Source of the DNA: Halomonas sp.
Lineage (GTDB): Bacteria; Pseudomonadota; Gammaproteobacteria; Pseudomonadales; Halomonadaceae
Direction: 5' to 3'
NCBI RefSeq assembly: GCF_011050415.1
Contig: NZ_DRFS01000008.1
Span: 124,001 to 188,000 of the forward strand
DNA length: 64,000 nucleotides
The notes beneath the pieces were generated by a model. The model searched no databases. It saw only the letters and a list, made by a program, of their open reading frames with translations, and was not told the DNA's origin. Each line of letters begins with the position of its first letter. Within the stretch, counting starts at the first letter, position 1. Positions 9,907 to 18,864 of the stretch are shown piece after piece. The position numbers and the translations under genes were made by a program.

Positions 9907-10041
9907 GAGTAACTCCTAGGCACTTTTAATTGGTTTAATATAACCAACCGCGCCTGAAATTACTTTTCTGATAAATAGACACACAGGTTAATTTTGAAGC
10001 ACTCTTTCTTTTAATCGCATTAACATGGAAGAGTATTTTAA

Positions 10042-10521
10042 ATGAGCCAACTGGATAAAGTAGACGCCCAAATAGTCGATAGCCTTCAAGCCGATGGTCG
10101 GCTATCCAACGCCAAGCTGGCCGAGCGGCTGGAAATGAGCGAAGCCACCTGCTGGCGCCGCCATAAACGCCTGGAGGAATTGGGCGTAATTGAAGGCTAC
10201 CAAGCCACGCTGAACCGCCGACAGCTAGGCGGCAACGTGCTGGCGTTTGTGCAGATCACCTGCACCCAGCACAGCGAGGCAGCCACTGCGGAGTTTGAAC
10301 GCATTATTCAGGCCAGCTCCCGCGTACTAAGCTGCCATAACACCACCGGCGAGGCGGACTTTCTCTTGCAGGTGATCGCCCGCGACCTTGATGATTACAG
10401 CCGCTTCGTGGAAAAGGTATTACGCCAGTTACCGGGGGTATCGAGCATCCGCTCTAATATTTCCCTGCGGGAAATGAAGGCGACAAGCCACTTGCCGGTT
10501 GGAGAGTTACTGGGGCTATAA
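10042..10521 (+). CDS. Lrp/AsnC family transcriptional regulator
   Basis: The 159-residue protein has an N-terminal winged helix-turn-helix (about residues 4-60: DKVDAQIVDSLQADGRLSNAKLAERLEMSEATCWRR, given here in parts of the same helix pair) and a C-terminal RAM/AsnC ligand-binding domain (about 70-150) containing HNTTGEADFLLQV. It binds DNA as an octamer-type feast/famine regulator. It is divergent from the alcohol dehydrogenase, whose promoter it probably senses. The start ATG at 10042 has GGAAGAG upstream. Confidence 0.9.
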   Translation: MSQLDKVDAQIVDSLQADGRLSNAKLAERLEMSEATCWRRHKRLEELGVIEGYQATLNRRQLGGNVLAFVQITCTQHSEAATAEFERIIQASSRVLSCHNTTGEADFLLQVIARDLDDYSRFVEKVLRQLPGVSSIRSNISLREMKATSHLPVGELLGL

Positions 10522-10647
10522 GCGTGATAGCAGACTACACGCATTGCCGATATGACGACCGCTTATCCGACTATTTCTATCGGCAAAATTTGATATTGTT
10601 AAACTAAACCCAGCTGTAATTACTCTATGACGCCAGGGGTTAAGCCG

Positions 10648-11694
10648 ATGACAGAGCAGAGCCCAATCGCTTTTAGTCACCTTGTTAGCGCAATTGCCCA
10701 GCAGATAGAACAAGCACGCGGTCAAGTGCGCCAAGCCGTGAATACGGCCATGGTACAAAGCTACTGGGAAATAGGCCGTTTAATTGTCGAGCACGAACAG
10801 CAAGGCAATAGCCATGCCGAGTATGGTAAGCAGCAGCTACAGCAGCTCTCACAACAGCTTACCGAGCGACTAGGCAAAGGCTTCGATGTACGCAACCTAC
10901 GCAATATGCGCCAGTTTTATCAAAGCTTTCCAAAACGGAACGCAGTGCGTACCGAATTGAGCTGGACTCACTATCGCACCCTCCTGCGAATAGAAAACGA
11001 CCAAGCACGCGACTGGTATTTGCAAGAAGCGATCAACCAAAGCTGGAGCGCCAGATCTCTAGAACGCCAGATAAGCACTCTCTATTACGAGCGCTTGCTG
11101 GCCAGCCAAGACAAATCCCTGGTGGAAGCAGAAGCCCAACATAACACTCAGCCACTGGTAGAAACCGCCAAAGACTATCTGCGTGCCCCCTACATTCTGG
11201 ATTTTCTTAATCTGCAGGATAAAACCTATCAGGAAAGCCAGCTAGAGCAGGCCATTATCAGCAACCTGCAGCAATTTTGACTGGAGCTGGGCAAAGGTTT
11301 TGCCTTTGTGGAGCGCCAGCAGCGCATTCGCTTTGATGACGAGGATTTCTACATCGACCTCGTATTCTACAATTTCAAACTGAAGTGCTTTTTGCTGGTG
11401 GATCTAAAGCTCGGCAAGCTCAGGCATCAGGATATCGGTCAGATGGATACCTACGTGCGCTTATACGATGAGCAGCGCAAGGGCAGCGACGATAACCCCA
11501 CCATTGGCTTGGTGCTGTGCAGTGAAAAAAGCGAAGCCGTGGTGAAGTATTCGGTGCTGGCCGAGCAGCAACAGCTGTTTGCGGCGAAATACCTACCGTA
11601 TTTGCCCTCAGAGGATGAGCTTAAACGTGAACTGGAGCGTGAACGTGCTCAGGCAGTTGAGCAACTTCGGCAGCTTGAGCTGGGCGATGAGTGA
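10648..11694 (+). pseudogene. DUF1016/YhcG-type PD-(D/E)XK nuclease interrupted by an in-frame TGA
   Basis: Two pieces in the same frame make one DUF1016 protein. The N-terminal domain is 10648-11277 (IEQARGQVRQAVN, SYWEIGRLIVEHEQQG, LRNMRQFYQSFP). The C-terminal nuclease is 11281-11694 (FYIDLVFYNFKLKCFLLVDLKLG, with the D...DLK catalytic core). They are separated only by TGA at 11278-11280, where relatives have Leu in the run QQFLLELGKGFAFV. A single T-to-G change of TTG would explain it. The catalytic part would therefore be lost unless the stop is read through. Family members often travel with type I restriction genes. The ATG at 10648 is preferred over 10627 because AGGGG precedes it. Confidence 0.82.
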
Positions 11695-11965
11695 TCGGCA
11701 ACGGAAAAAAGACACAATGGTATCTAAAATCAGCCTAAAACAGCCAGAATGGACATAGTAATATCCAGCCTAGGAATAACAACCTAAGCTCCGTTTTCTA
11801 CTGTTAGACGATAACGACGTGCAGGAAGCCTTTGCAGCCCACGTAGGCTTAACCAAGCACTCTCTATTTGATTAGTATGAGTTTTTATGCCGCAGCAGCG
11901 ACAAAGCCAGATTACATAGATGTGGAGTGTAAATGTAATGACAACGCCTATACACTCAACACGAC

Positions 11966-12106
11966 ATGAACCCCAGCCAGCGCGAGTAGCTAACACGCTT
12001 AGCCAAACAGCTCACCAAAGAAGTGATTCTCAACCGAGACACTGTTAACCCACTTCCCGCTTTCCAAAGCGGTGCTAAGCAGTTTGATGAAGTGCTTGGT
12101 AGATAG
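11966..12106 (+). pseudogene. Probable C-terminal scrap of a type I restriction R subunit (EcoEI-type)
   Basis: The frame reads MNPSQRE-stop-LTRLAKQLTKEVILNRD and ends in a Gly-Ala-Lys-x-Phe-Asp-Glu-Val-Leu phrase. This resembles the C-terminal domain of EcoEI-like HsdR proteins (PAQR-WL-RIAKQL-E--DRE). A TAG at 11987-11989 interrupts it and nothing upstream continues it. The rest of the 499-base gap 11695-12193 holds no convincing gene. The match is from memory and weak. Confidence 0.35.
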
Positions 12107-12193
12107 TCGGACATAATGTTGGGAAAACCCTATTGCGGGTGATCAAGGCAAAAAGAGAACACTCACGCCCCAGTAAATAGAAAAGGTGCTTAG

Positions 12194-12514
12194 ATGGATG
12201 ATGTAATTGCCAGGCTCCGTCAGTTTCGGGATGACCGGGATTGGAAACAATTTCATAACCCAAAGGATTTATCCTTAGCCCTCAGCATAGAGGCAGCAGA
12301 ACTGTTAGAGGTATTTCTCTGGAAAAACCCCGAAAAAGCCAATGTTGAGAAGGTAAAAGAAGAGCTAGCAGATGTATTCGCCTACGCTTTTCTTTTAGCG
12401 GATAGCTATGGACTAGATGTTAGGAAAATCATGCTCGATAAGATCGAACTGAACGAAATTAAATATCCCGTAAGCAAGGCAAAAGGTTCGGCTAAGAAGT
12501 ACACCGAACTATGA
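12194..12514 (+). CDS. MazG-like nucleotide pyrophosphohydrolase
   Basis: This 106-residue all-alpha protein carries the MazG metal-site pattern: LSIEAAELLEVFLWK (E-x-x-E) near residue 34 and VKEELADVFAYAFLLAD (E-x-x-D) near residue 57. Such enzymes hydrolyse (d)NTPs to monophosphates and pyrophosphate. The gene starts at the ATG at 12194 and its stop overlaps the next ATG by four bases (ATGA), so it is translationally coupled to the helicase. MazG-like genes next to Schlafen-group-3 helicases recur in defence contexts, which suggests a nucleotide-pool arm for the pair; that is inference. Confidence 0.85.
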   Translation: MDDVIARLRQFRDDRDWKQFHNPKDLSLALSIEAAELLEVFLWKNPEKANVEKVKEELADVFAYAFLLADSYGLDVRKIMLDKIELNEIKYPVSKAKGSAKKYTEL

Positions 12515-14697
12515 AATACGAACCTTTGGTTGACGTCCAGCGCCACCCCTTCAGCCAGGTTACCCTGATCGATTTGCGCGATAACGCTTTCGCAGCTGGC
12601 AATTGGCCTTTGGTGTACATCCTTAGTGACGAGAAGCATCTGCAGGCCTACATTGGAGAAACCACTAACACCCTTGCCCGTATGAGCACGCATCTCAAGC
12701 ACAACGAGAAGCAGCTTCTTACAGCTGTTCATTTGATCACCAGTGAATATTTTAACAAGTCCGCCACACTGGATATCGAATCGATGCTGATCAAGTACAT
12801 GGCTGCTGATGGCAAATACTCTCTACTCAATGGCAATCTCGGGCTGGCAAATCATAACTACTACCAACAGAATGCACTCTACGATGAGGTTTTTCGGGAA
12901 GTATGGAACCGATTGATTGCCCATGGCGTCGTTTCACGCACACTCGACCACCTCGATAACTCCGATGTATTCAAGTACTCCCCCTATAAGTCCCTGTCCT
13001 TGGATCAGCGCCAAGGTCTACTCACCATAATGCACGAAATATTAAATCCCAGGGTAAAAAATATCGTGCTGGAAGGGGGTGCAGGTACGGGTAAATCCGT
13101 ACTGGCGATATTCCTATTCAAACTGCTCAACTCAGAAGAACAACGATTTGATTTACGAGAGTTCTCAGACGAGGAAGCTGAGATCCAAGCTCTTTTAACA
13201 AAACTGAAGCAGGCCCTACCAAAGCCTCAAATGGCGCTGGTGGTGCCGATGAAGTCCTTCAGAACTACGTTAAAAAAAGCCTTCAAACACGTATCAGGAC
13301 TGAGCCCAAGTATGGTAATCAGCCCGTCTGAGCTGTCTCGTCAACACTACGATATAGTTTTAGTAGACGAATCCCATCGCTTACGAAAACGGAAAAACCT
13401 CGGTGCCTACTTTGGTGCTTTCGATAAGACCTGTAACGCTCTGAGTATGGACAAGTATAGCTGTAGCGAAGTGGACTGGGTCTGCAAGCAATCTAACAAA
13501 GCAATATTTTTCTATGACCAGGATCAGTCCATCAAGCCGTCCGACGCTGATACCGATGTTTTTAAGAGCCTTAAGTCTGCTCAGGACTCGGTAACACATA
13601 AACTGCTTTCCCAGTTCCGTGTAAAAGGAGGACAACCTTATGTGGAGTTTGTCGATAACTTGCTCAATGGTCGTTTGAAAAATAGAGCGATGCTTACTGC
13701 CAGGAACTACGAATTCGTGATGTTCGACTCACTCAGCGACATGGTGAGCACCATTTCTGAAAAAGAAAGGCAAGTCGGACTATCTCGGCTGATTGCAGGT
13801 TACGCTTGGCCATGGATTTCCAAAAAAGACCCAAAGGCTCACGACATCGTAATCGGTGATGTACGACTCCGCTGGAACAGCACCAATACAGACTGGATCA
13901 ACACAAAGCACTCACACAAGGAGGTTGGTTGTATCCATACTACGCAGGGCTACGATCTCAACTATACCGGTATCATCTTTGGCAAAGAGATCCGATATGA
14001 CAAGAAAAACCAGTCAATCGTGATAGACAGAAAAAACTATTTTGACCGAACTGGTGGGCAAGGTATCCAAGATCCGGCAGAGCTAAAGCAGTACATCATC
14101 AATATCTATAAAACTATCATGCTTCGCGGCATCCGCGGCACCTTCGTTTATGCATGTGACAATGATTTGCGGGAATATTTGAAACAGCATATTCCACTTC
14201 ATACCTCAGCAAATGCGACACATGAACCTACAGTGGAAGAACTCGTCCCCTACGTTAATGCTGTGCCTCTATTCGACCTGCAGGTGGCTGCGGGCGACTT
14301 CAGCGAACCTCAGACCGCCGAACACAATGAATGGGTCGCTTTGCCGTACGGTGTTAGACCGCGAGAGGGGATGTTTGCTTGCAGGGTGATAGGTGAATCC
14401 ATGAACCGAGTTATTCCTAATGATACCCTGTGCCTGTTCCGGCCAGATAATGGTGGTTCTCGAAATGGGAAGACTGTTCTCATTGAATGCATTGATAGTA
14501 TTGATGCTGACACCGATTCACGTTACACCGTAAAAGTGTATAAAAGCTTCAAAGTTGCAGACGAGCACGGCTGGCAACACACCCACATTCAGCTTAAACC
14601 GAACTCTTATGACGATAGCTTCAAACCACTTGAACTGACCGAAGATGAAGCCGTGCGGTATCGGGTGGTCGGCGAGTTTATTTGTGTAATTGATTAA
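12511..14697 (+). CDS. GIY-YIG nuclease / Schlafen-group-3 helicase / LexA-like S24 peptidase fusion
   Basis: The 728-residue protein has three parts. An N-terminal GIY-YIG-type domain spans about residues 30-115 (VYI at 35-37, YIG at 47-49). A DUF2075 (Schlafen group 3) superfamily-1 helicase spans about 165-570, with Walker A GGAGTGKS (189-196) and Walker B LVDESHR (284-290). A C-terminal S24 domain spans about 580-728. The S24 part has everything LexA or UmuD needs for self-cleavage: an Ala594-Gly595 bond in QVAAGDF, nucleophile Ser630 in GESM, and Lys675 in YTVKVYK, with the bond 35 residues before the serine. The inferred role is a nucleic-acid processing effector controlled by RecA-type damage signals. 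It overlaps the mazG-like gene by four bases. No LexA box is visible upstream. Confidence 0.85.
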   Translation: MKYEPLVDVQRHPFSQVTLIDLRDNAFAAGNWPLVYILSDEKHLQAYIGETTNTLARMSTHLKHNEKQLLTAVHLITSEYFNKSATLDIESMLIKYMAADGKYSLLNGNLGLANHNYYQQNALYDEVFREVWNRLIAHGVVSRTLDHLDNSDVFKYSPYKSLSLDQRQGLLTIMHEILNPRVKNIVLEGGAGTGKSVLAIFLFKLLNSEEQRFDLREFSDEEAEIQALLTKLKQALPKPQMALVVPMKSFRTTLKKAFKHVSGLSPSMVISPSELSRQHYDIVLVDESHRLRKRKNLGAYFGAFDKTCNALSMDKYSCSEVDWVCKQSNKAIFFYDQDQSIKPSDADTDVFKSLKSAQDSVTHKLLSQFRVKGGQPYVEFVDNLLNGRLKNRAMLTARNYEFVMFDSLSDMVSTISEKERQVGLSRLIAGYAWPWISKKDPKAHDIVIGDVRLRWNSTNTDWINTKHSHKEVGCIHTTQGYDLNYTGIIFGKEIRYDKKNQSIVIDRKNYFDRTGGQGIQDPAELKQYIINIYKTIMLRGIRGTFVYACDNDLREYLKQHIPLHTSANATHEPTVEELVPYVNAVPLFDLQVAAGDFSEPQTAEHNEWVALPYGVRPREGMFACRVIGESMNRVIPNDTLCLFRPDNGGSRNGKTVLIECIDSIDADTDSRYTVKVYKSFKVADEHGWQHTHIQLKPNSYDDSFKPLELTEDEAVRYRVVGEFICVID

Positions 14698-15007
14698 CTA
14701 TACAAATAGTAGCTAGGCATATTTAATGCTCTACCACTGTTTCAAAAAGATACAATTCGATCAGTTAAAATTTCCACAACCAACAGAAAACTTACTGAGT
14801 GAAGTATGAGGACAAAGCCTGAATTTATCAGCGGCATAATAAGCGCATAAATATGCTAGTCATTCTTAGTAGTTGCATTTGGCCCCTCTTTATTCAAAAT
14901 AGAAAAATACTTTTCTTTACTCTATAGGGCTCAATGCACGGTACTGCTAGACTCAATTTAATAATTGCACGATCCACGATTAAGATAGGGACACAGGAAA
15001 GCCCCGC
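14698..15007. other. 310-base intergenic region, no gene seen
   Basis: AT-rich spacer between the S24-tailed helicase and the XRE-ImmA gene. I see no convincing coding frame, RNA or strong terminator. It must hold the promoter of the ImmA/DUF4411 pair; the Shine-Dalgarno AGGAAAG lies just before 15008. Confidence 0.5.
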
Positions 15008-16147
15008 ATGACTAAGGCAAATATCAACACTCAGATGCTGACCTGGGCGCGCGAGCGCTCCGGCATCCCGGTGCCTGAATTTGCACATAAGTGTGGGGTG
15101 AATGAAGAAAAACTGCTGGCATGGGAAGCGGGTGAACAGCCCATCACCTTCCGTAAGGCGATGCAGTTTGCCGAAAAGGCCTACGTCCCTTTTGGCTATC
15201 TGTTTCTTACAGAGCCACCCGAAGAAGTGTTGCCCATTCCCGATCTCCGAACGCTGGAAGGTCAAGGTGTTACTCGGCCGAGCGCTGAGCTCCTTGATCT
15301 GATCAAACTGATGCTTCAGCGCCAGGAGTGGTACCGGGACTATTTAAAGCAGCACTTTGCCGAGCCCAATCCAAATGTTGGCCGCTTCTCTGCCAATCAC
15401 TCTGTCGCTGAAATCGTCGCCGACATGCGCTCCCGGTTAGGCGTTGGGGATCACCCTAAGCGCGGCAAATGGGATGACTATTACCGCGATTTAACCCAGC
15501 GAATCGAAGCACTGGGCATCCTGGTGATGCGTCAAGGCGATATGGGCCACTACACACGCCCTTTGCGCGTTGAAGAATTTCGCGGGTTTGCCATTGTGGA
15601 TGACTACGCACCTATCATTTTCGTCAATCATGGCGATGCGCTAGGCGCGCGTTTATTCACATTGATTCATGAGCTCTGCCATATCTGGATTGGGCAGTCT
15701 GGCATTTCCGACGGAAACGCTAATACGCACCGCCAACAAGAAGTGCTTTGTAATGCCGTCGCGGCAGAGTTTTTAGTACCAGAACAAGAATTCAGCTCTC
15801 TTTGGCAACACGATTTAGCGCACTGGCAAGATAACTTACCTGCGTTGGAAGCCCACTTTCACGTCAGCACCTGGGCATTGGCGCGCCGTGCGTTGACGCT
15901 CAACTTTATTTCTCAAGCGCAATACGGCCATTATATTGCTGAACAGCAGGCACAGCACAAAGTAAATGAGAGCAATGGAGGGCCAACCTACTACCAGACT
16001 AAGAAATCCCAAATCAGTCAATCCTTTTTTAGGGCGGTGGTCAGTGAAGCACTGAGTGGTCAGTTGATGTTACGCGAAGCGAGCGACCTGCTGGGCGGAG
16101 TCAAACCGAATAAAATAGAGCGCTTCGCTAAGGAGCTGGGCATTTGA
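15008..16147 (+). CDS. XRE regulator fused to ImmA/IrrE metallopeptidase
   Basis: The 379-residue protein has a helix-turn-helix at about residues 5-60 and an ImmA/IrrE zinc peptidase domain with LIHELCHIW (His221, Glu222, His225) and a downstream AAEFLVPE. Proteins of this kind repress their own operon and, in phage and ICE systems, cleave a repressor or partner on a signal. Its stop overlaps the TTG start of the DUF4411 gene (TTGA). The pair has the architecture of a toxin-antitoxin module in which this protein would be the antitoxin/regulator. Confidence 0.87.
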   Translation: MTKANINTQMLTWARERSGIPVPEFAHKCGVNEEKLLAWEAGEQPITFRKAMQFAEKAYVPFGYLFLTEPPEEVLPIPDLRTLEGQGVTRPSAELLDLIKLMLQRQEWYRDYLKQHFAEPNPNVGRFSANHSVAEIVADMRSRLGVGDHPKRGKWDDYYRDLTQRIEALGILVMRQGDMGHYTRPLRVEEFRGFAIVDDYAPIIFVNHGDALGARLFTLIHELCHIWIGQSGISDGNANTHRQQEVLCNAVAAEFLVPEQEFSSLWQHDLAHWQDNLPALEAHFHVSTWALARRALTLNFISQAQYGHYIAEQQAQHKVNESNGGPTYYQTKKSQISQSFFRAVVSEALSGQLMLREASDLLGGVKPNKIERFAKELGI

Positions 16148-16635
16148 GATATTTACTGGACGCAAATACCTATATCGAAGCAAAAAACCAGTACTACGGA
16201 ATGGATATTTGCCCCGCTTACTGGGACTGGCTGGATAAGCAGTTTGCGCTAGGTACCATAGCCAGTGTCGATATGATTGGCCGCGAGCTAAAAGAAGGTA
16301 ACGATGAGCTGGCCAACTGGGTTCGCGAACGGCCAGACCACTTTATCAGTAACGACGATGAGCTTACCCAAACACTGTTTGCAGATATCGTTCAATTCGT
16401 TATGAAAGGCAACTATAACCCCGGCAATCGCGATAACTTCCTGGCAAAAGCCGATCCGTGGATTATCGCCAAAGCAAAAGCTATCGGTGCCAGTGTGGTA
16501 ACGCATGAAGCTGTCGCAGCCGTTAATACCCGCAAAGTCAAAGTCCCTAATATCTGCCAACAGTTTGAAGTACCCTGCCTCAACACCTTCCGGTTTCTGC
16601 GAGAATTAGAAGCTAGGTTTGTTCTCCGCCAATGA
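16144..16635 (+). CDS. DUF4411 PIN-like protein, probable RNase toxin
   Basis: This 163-residue protein starts MRYLLDANTYIEAKNQYY, the first acidic strand of a PIN-like fold. It later has the acidic AKADPWIIAKAKAIGASVVTHE, the second and third parts of a PIN metal site. The start is a TTG at 16144 that overlaps the ImmA stop by four bases, so translation is coupled. DUF4411 proteins are regularly paired with XRE-ImmA genes; ribonuclease toxin activity is inferred from the fold. Confidence 0.8.
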   Translation: MRYLLDANTYIEAKNQYYGMDICPAYWDWLDKQFALGTIASVDMIGRELKEGNDELANWVRERPDHFISNDDELTQTLFADIVQFVMKGNYNPGNRDNFLAKADPWIIAKAKAIGASVVTHEAVAAVNTRKVKVPNICQQFEVPCLNTFRFLRELEARFVLRQ

Positions 16636-16732
16636 TTAGCAGTACAAGAGCGGCTTAAAAGGGTAAGCTTACCGCCGCATATTTGAGAGCCCTATAGCGT
16701 TGAGTTTGAGCCGCCAAGTATAAGCAATCACT

Positions 16733-17944
16733 CTATTTTTGAAACGGCAACACATCCGCTTGCTTCGACCGGCCAGCTCTACCGGTATTACACTTAAGCT
16801 TGAGAGGCACCACGTTATCCCCAGCATCAGGCTGAACAATTAGGTAACCTGGGCGTAAATTACACAGCATCTCTATCGTTGCTGGCGGCAAGCCAATCTG
16901 ATGCACTAACTCTGTGCGCTCAAAGATACCGCTATCTACCAAGAGGTGCGCGCCACGCATCATCAGCTTAGGCTGCTCAAAAGCCAGGGCATCATCGCCT
17001 GGCTCGCCTTTCGTCCATTTACGCGCCGAACGCCCTTTCCACAGCCTTAGCTCTAACTGCTCCGTTAGCAGCGATAAGTCTCGACAGCGAACGATCATCG
17101 ACGCGACCGAGACTTTCCAGCGCGACTTAAGCGAAAGCAGGTTATCCAGCGTTGGCCATACTACCTCTTGCGCAAAGCTCTCGGGCGGCATTAAGAAAGC
17201 GCTGGCAAAGCGGTGTGCTTGCCCTTCTAACAGGTCATACAGCTCTTTTTTAGCGTATTGCGCAGCCGGTATTTTGGAGTGCAGCACTACATGCCCAAGT
17301 TCATGTGCGGCATCAAAGCGGTTACGGATCGCATTTGCTTTGTCTTCAGCGATAAGCACATAGGGTCGGCCATCCAAAACGGAGACATGGGAAACACCGT
17401 CCATTTTGACGTGCCCTAACGTGGCGCGGGTACAAATAATTCCTGCATTTTCCATGACCTGGATAACGTTTGGGATAGGGGCAGAACCTAACTTCCAAGC
17501 CTCACGGCACTCTCTGGCGATGTCTTCTATTTCTTCATCGCTGATCAATCGGCAATCGTCCGCGTCCAGCATCGGCACATTGACTTCTGGCCAATCCATC
17601 GCATCCTGAAAGAAGTCAGACATCTCTTGTAGCCACGCCAAATATAGCTGTGATCTTTCACGCGCCTGCTTGTGAACAGAGGCTTGTGACCGGAAAAAAT
17701 AAGGTCGCTGGCTTTCCTGAACAACAGGAGGAACTGGTTTTAAAAACCACATACGCGAAACGTGAAACACATGGCAAAGGCGATCAAATGACTCGGCTTC
17801 AGGTAGCTGGGTGCCTTTTTCCCAGGCCGAAACCGTACTTGAAGAGCGCCCTACTTGCTCTCCCAGCTCTGCGAGGGTCAGATTTTGGGCCATGCGCAGT
17901 TGGTTTAACCGCTGACCTTGAAAGCCATCCACCCCTGTTCTCAT
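16733..17944 (-). CDS. XRE regulator fused to ImmA/IrrE metallopeptidase, second copy type
   Basis: The 403-residue protein has an N-terminal helix-turn-helix (about residues 10-65: QNLTLAELGEQVGRSSSTVS). A central zinc peptidase domain has AAHELGHVVLH (His214, Glu215, His218) and FASAFLMPPESF. A C-terminal extension of about 130 residues has no recognised domain. It is distinct in sequence from the copies at 15008 and 38920. The ATG at 17944 lies one base after the stop of the upstream gene at 17946, so the two are coupled. Arrangement as a hypothetical-protein plus XRE-Zn-peptidase pair recalls RosmerTA-like toxin-antitoxin defence modules, but I cannot assign that. Confidence 0.82.
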   Translation of the reverse strand: MRTGVDGFQGQRLNQLRMAQNLTLAELGEQVGRSSSTVSAWEKGTQLPEAESFDRLCHVFHVSRMWFLKPVPPVVQESQRPYFFRSQASVHKQARERSQLYLAWLQEMSDFFQDAMDWPEVNVPMLDADDCRLISDEEIEDIARECREAWKLGSAPIPNVIQVMENAGIICTRATLGHVKMDGVSHVSVLDGRPYVLIAEDKANAIRNRFDAAHELGHVVLHSKIPAAQYAKKELYDLLEGQAHRFASAFLMPPESFAQEVVWPTLDNLLSLKSRWKVSVASMIVRCRDLSLLTEQLELRLWKGRSARKWTKGEPGDDALAFEQPKLMMRGAHLLVDSGIFERTELVHQIGLPPATIEMLCNLRPGYLIVQPDAGDNVVPLKLKCNTGRAGRSKQADVLPFQK

Positions 17945-17945
17945 G

Positions 17946-18647
17946 TCACTCGTTTCCACCTTCACTTTGGTCTCGGTTCTCTGCGCGACGCATCCTATCA
18001 CGCAGGGTCGGATAGGCAATATCTTCTACCTCATCGCCTGCTTCACTGTAGTACTGCCACAACTGGCCTACATCAATAAACAAATGAAACCCTGCCCGAG
18101 GATCACTGTAAGGAACCGCGATGGCCACACCGATTGGGCTACTATGGTCGTTGCTATCTGTCCATTTCGTTGTGTGTGGGAGCAATAACGCATGAAGAGC
18201 CTCTTGGCTGGGCCCTAAAGGTGAGGCGGATGCCTTAAAAAGATCAGGATGTTGTTTCTCCAACCTTTTATTGATGAGCCCAAGCAGACGTCTAAAACGC
18301 GCATCGCGTATGGGTGGCGTCCTTCCCATGGTGATAACGCTCGTGGTGATCTGCATACTACTGGCACGAACCAAGGCATAGTGGCCACCAGCGGGCTTAG
18401 TGACTTGGTTACTTACTTCAAAGTTCTCATCTTTTGGCAGGCTCAGCAGTGCTTCCTGCACGGTGAAATGATGGGACTGCGGTCCTGGCCCAGCCAGAGG
18501 CACATGCTTATAAGTCTCTTTGAGGTGGCTATCGCTCTTCTGAAAAGCCGCTTCTATGCTTTCGAGCATTTGTTGTAAGCGGTGGCTAGGTAGCTCCTGG
18601 CAAATAAAGCGGCACAGCTCTTCTTTGTTCAGTTCTGCTTGATTCAC
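17946..18647 (-). CDS. Unknown protein, partner of an XRE-ImmA gene
   Basis: I do not recognise this 233-residue protein. It is soluble, with a helical N-terminus (residues 1-55), a central beta-rich part (HYALVRASSMQITTSVITMGRTP) and a C-terminus with PIGVAIAVPYSDPRAGFHLFIDVGQLWQYY. It starts with GTG at 18647, preceded by AGGAG. One base separates its stop from the ATG of the XRE-ImmA gene, so it is the first gene of a two-gene operon. By position it is the candidate toxin or sensor of that pair. Confidence 0.7.
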   Translation of the reverse strand: MNQAELNKEELCRFICQELPSHRLQQMLESIEAAFQKSDSHLKETYKHVPLAGPGPQSHHFTVQEALLSLPKDENFEVSNQVTKPAGGHYALVRASSMQITTSVITMGRTPPIRDARFRRLLGLINKRLEKQHPDLFKASASPLGPSQEALHALLLPHTTKWTDSNDHSSPIGVAIAVPYSDPRAGFHLFIDVGQLWQYYSEAGDEVEDIAYPTLRDRMRRAENRDQSEGGNE

Positions 18648-18817
18648 GAGCGACTCCTGGGCAGGAAAACGATCCGGTAAAGCGGATTATAGGACTATAT
18701 TTTCCTGTTATCCAAGTAGCCCCATATTTTCTATAGAACCAAAATCAAAAATCGCCGGTTGTTACAACAGTGTAAGTACCGCTATTACGCCGTAAGGCAG
18801 TTTGGCAACCGAATAAA

Positions 18818-18835
18818 TTGAAACTATACTTTCAA
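18818..18835. promoter_or_regulatory. 18-base palindrome, candidate HipB operator
   Basis: TTGAAACTATACTTTCAA has perfect 6-base arms and lies 29 bases upstream of the orphan hipB-like gene. A near copy (16 of 18 bases) follows the locus at 19632-19649. Position and symmetry suggest self-repression. Confidence 0.65.
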
Positions 18836-18864
18836 AATTAACTTAGAAATGAAGGTATAGCTTT

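Noticed and set aside
16662..16673. Palindrome GGTAAGCTTACC between two ImmA modules as a terminator
   Set aside because: The stem has no loop and no T run on either side; it is too short to call.
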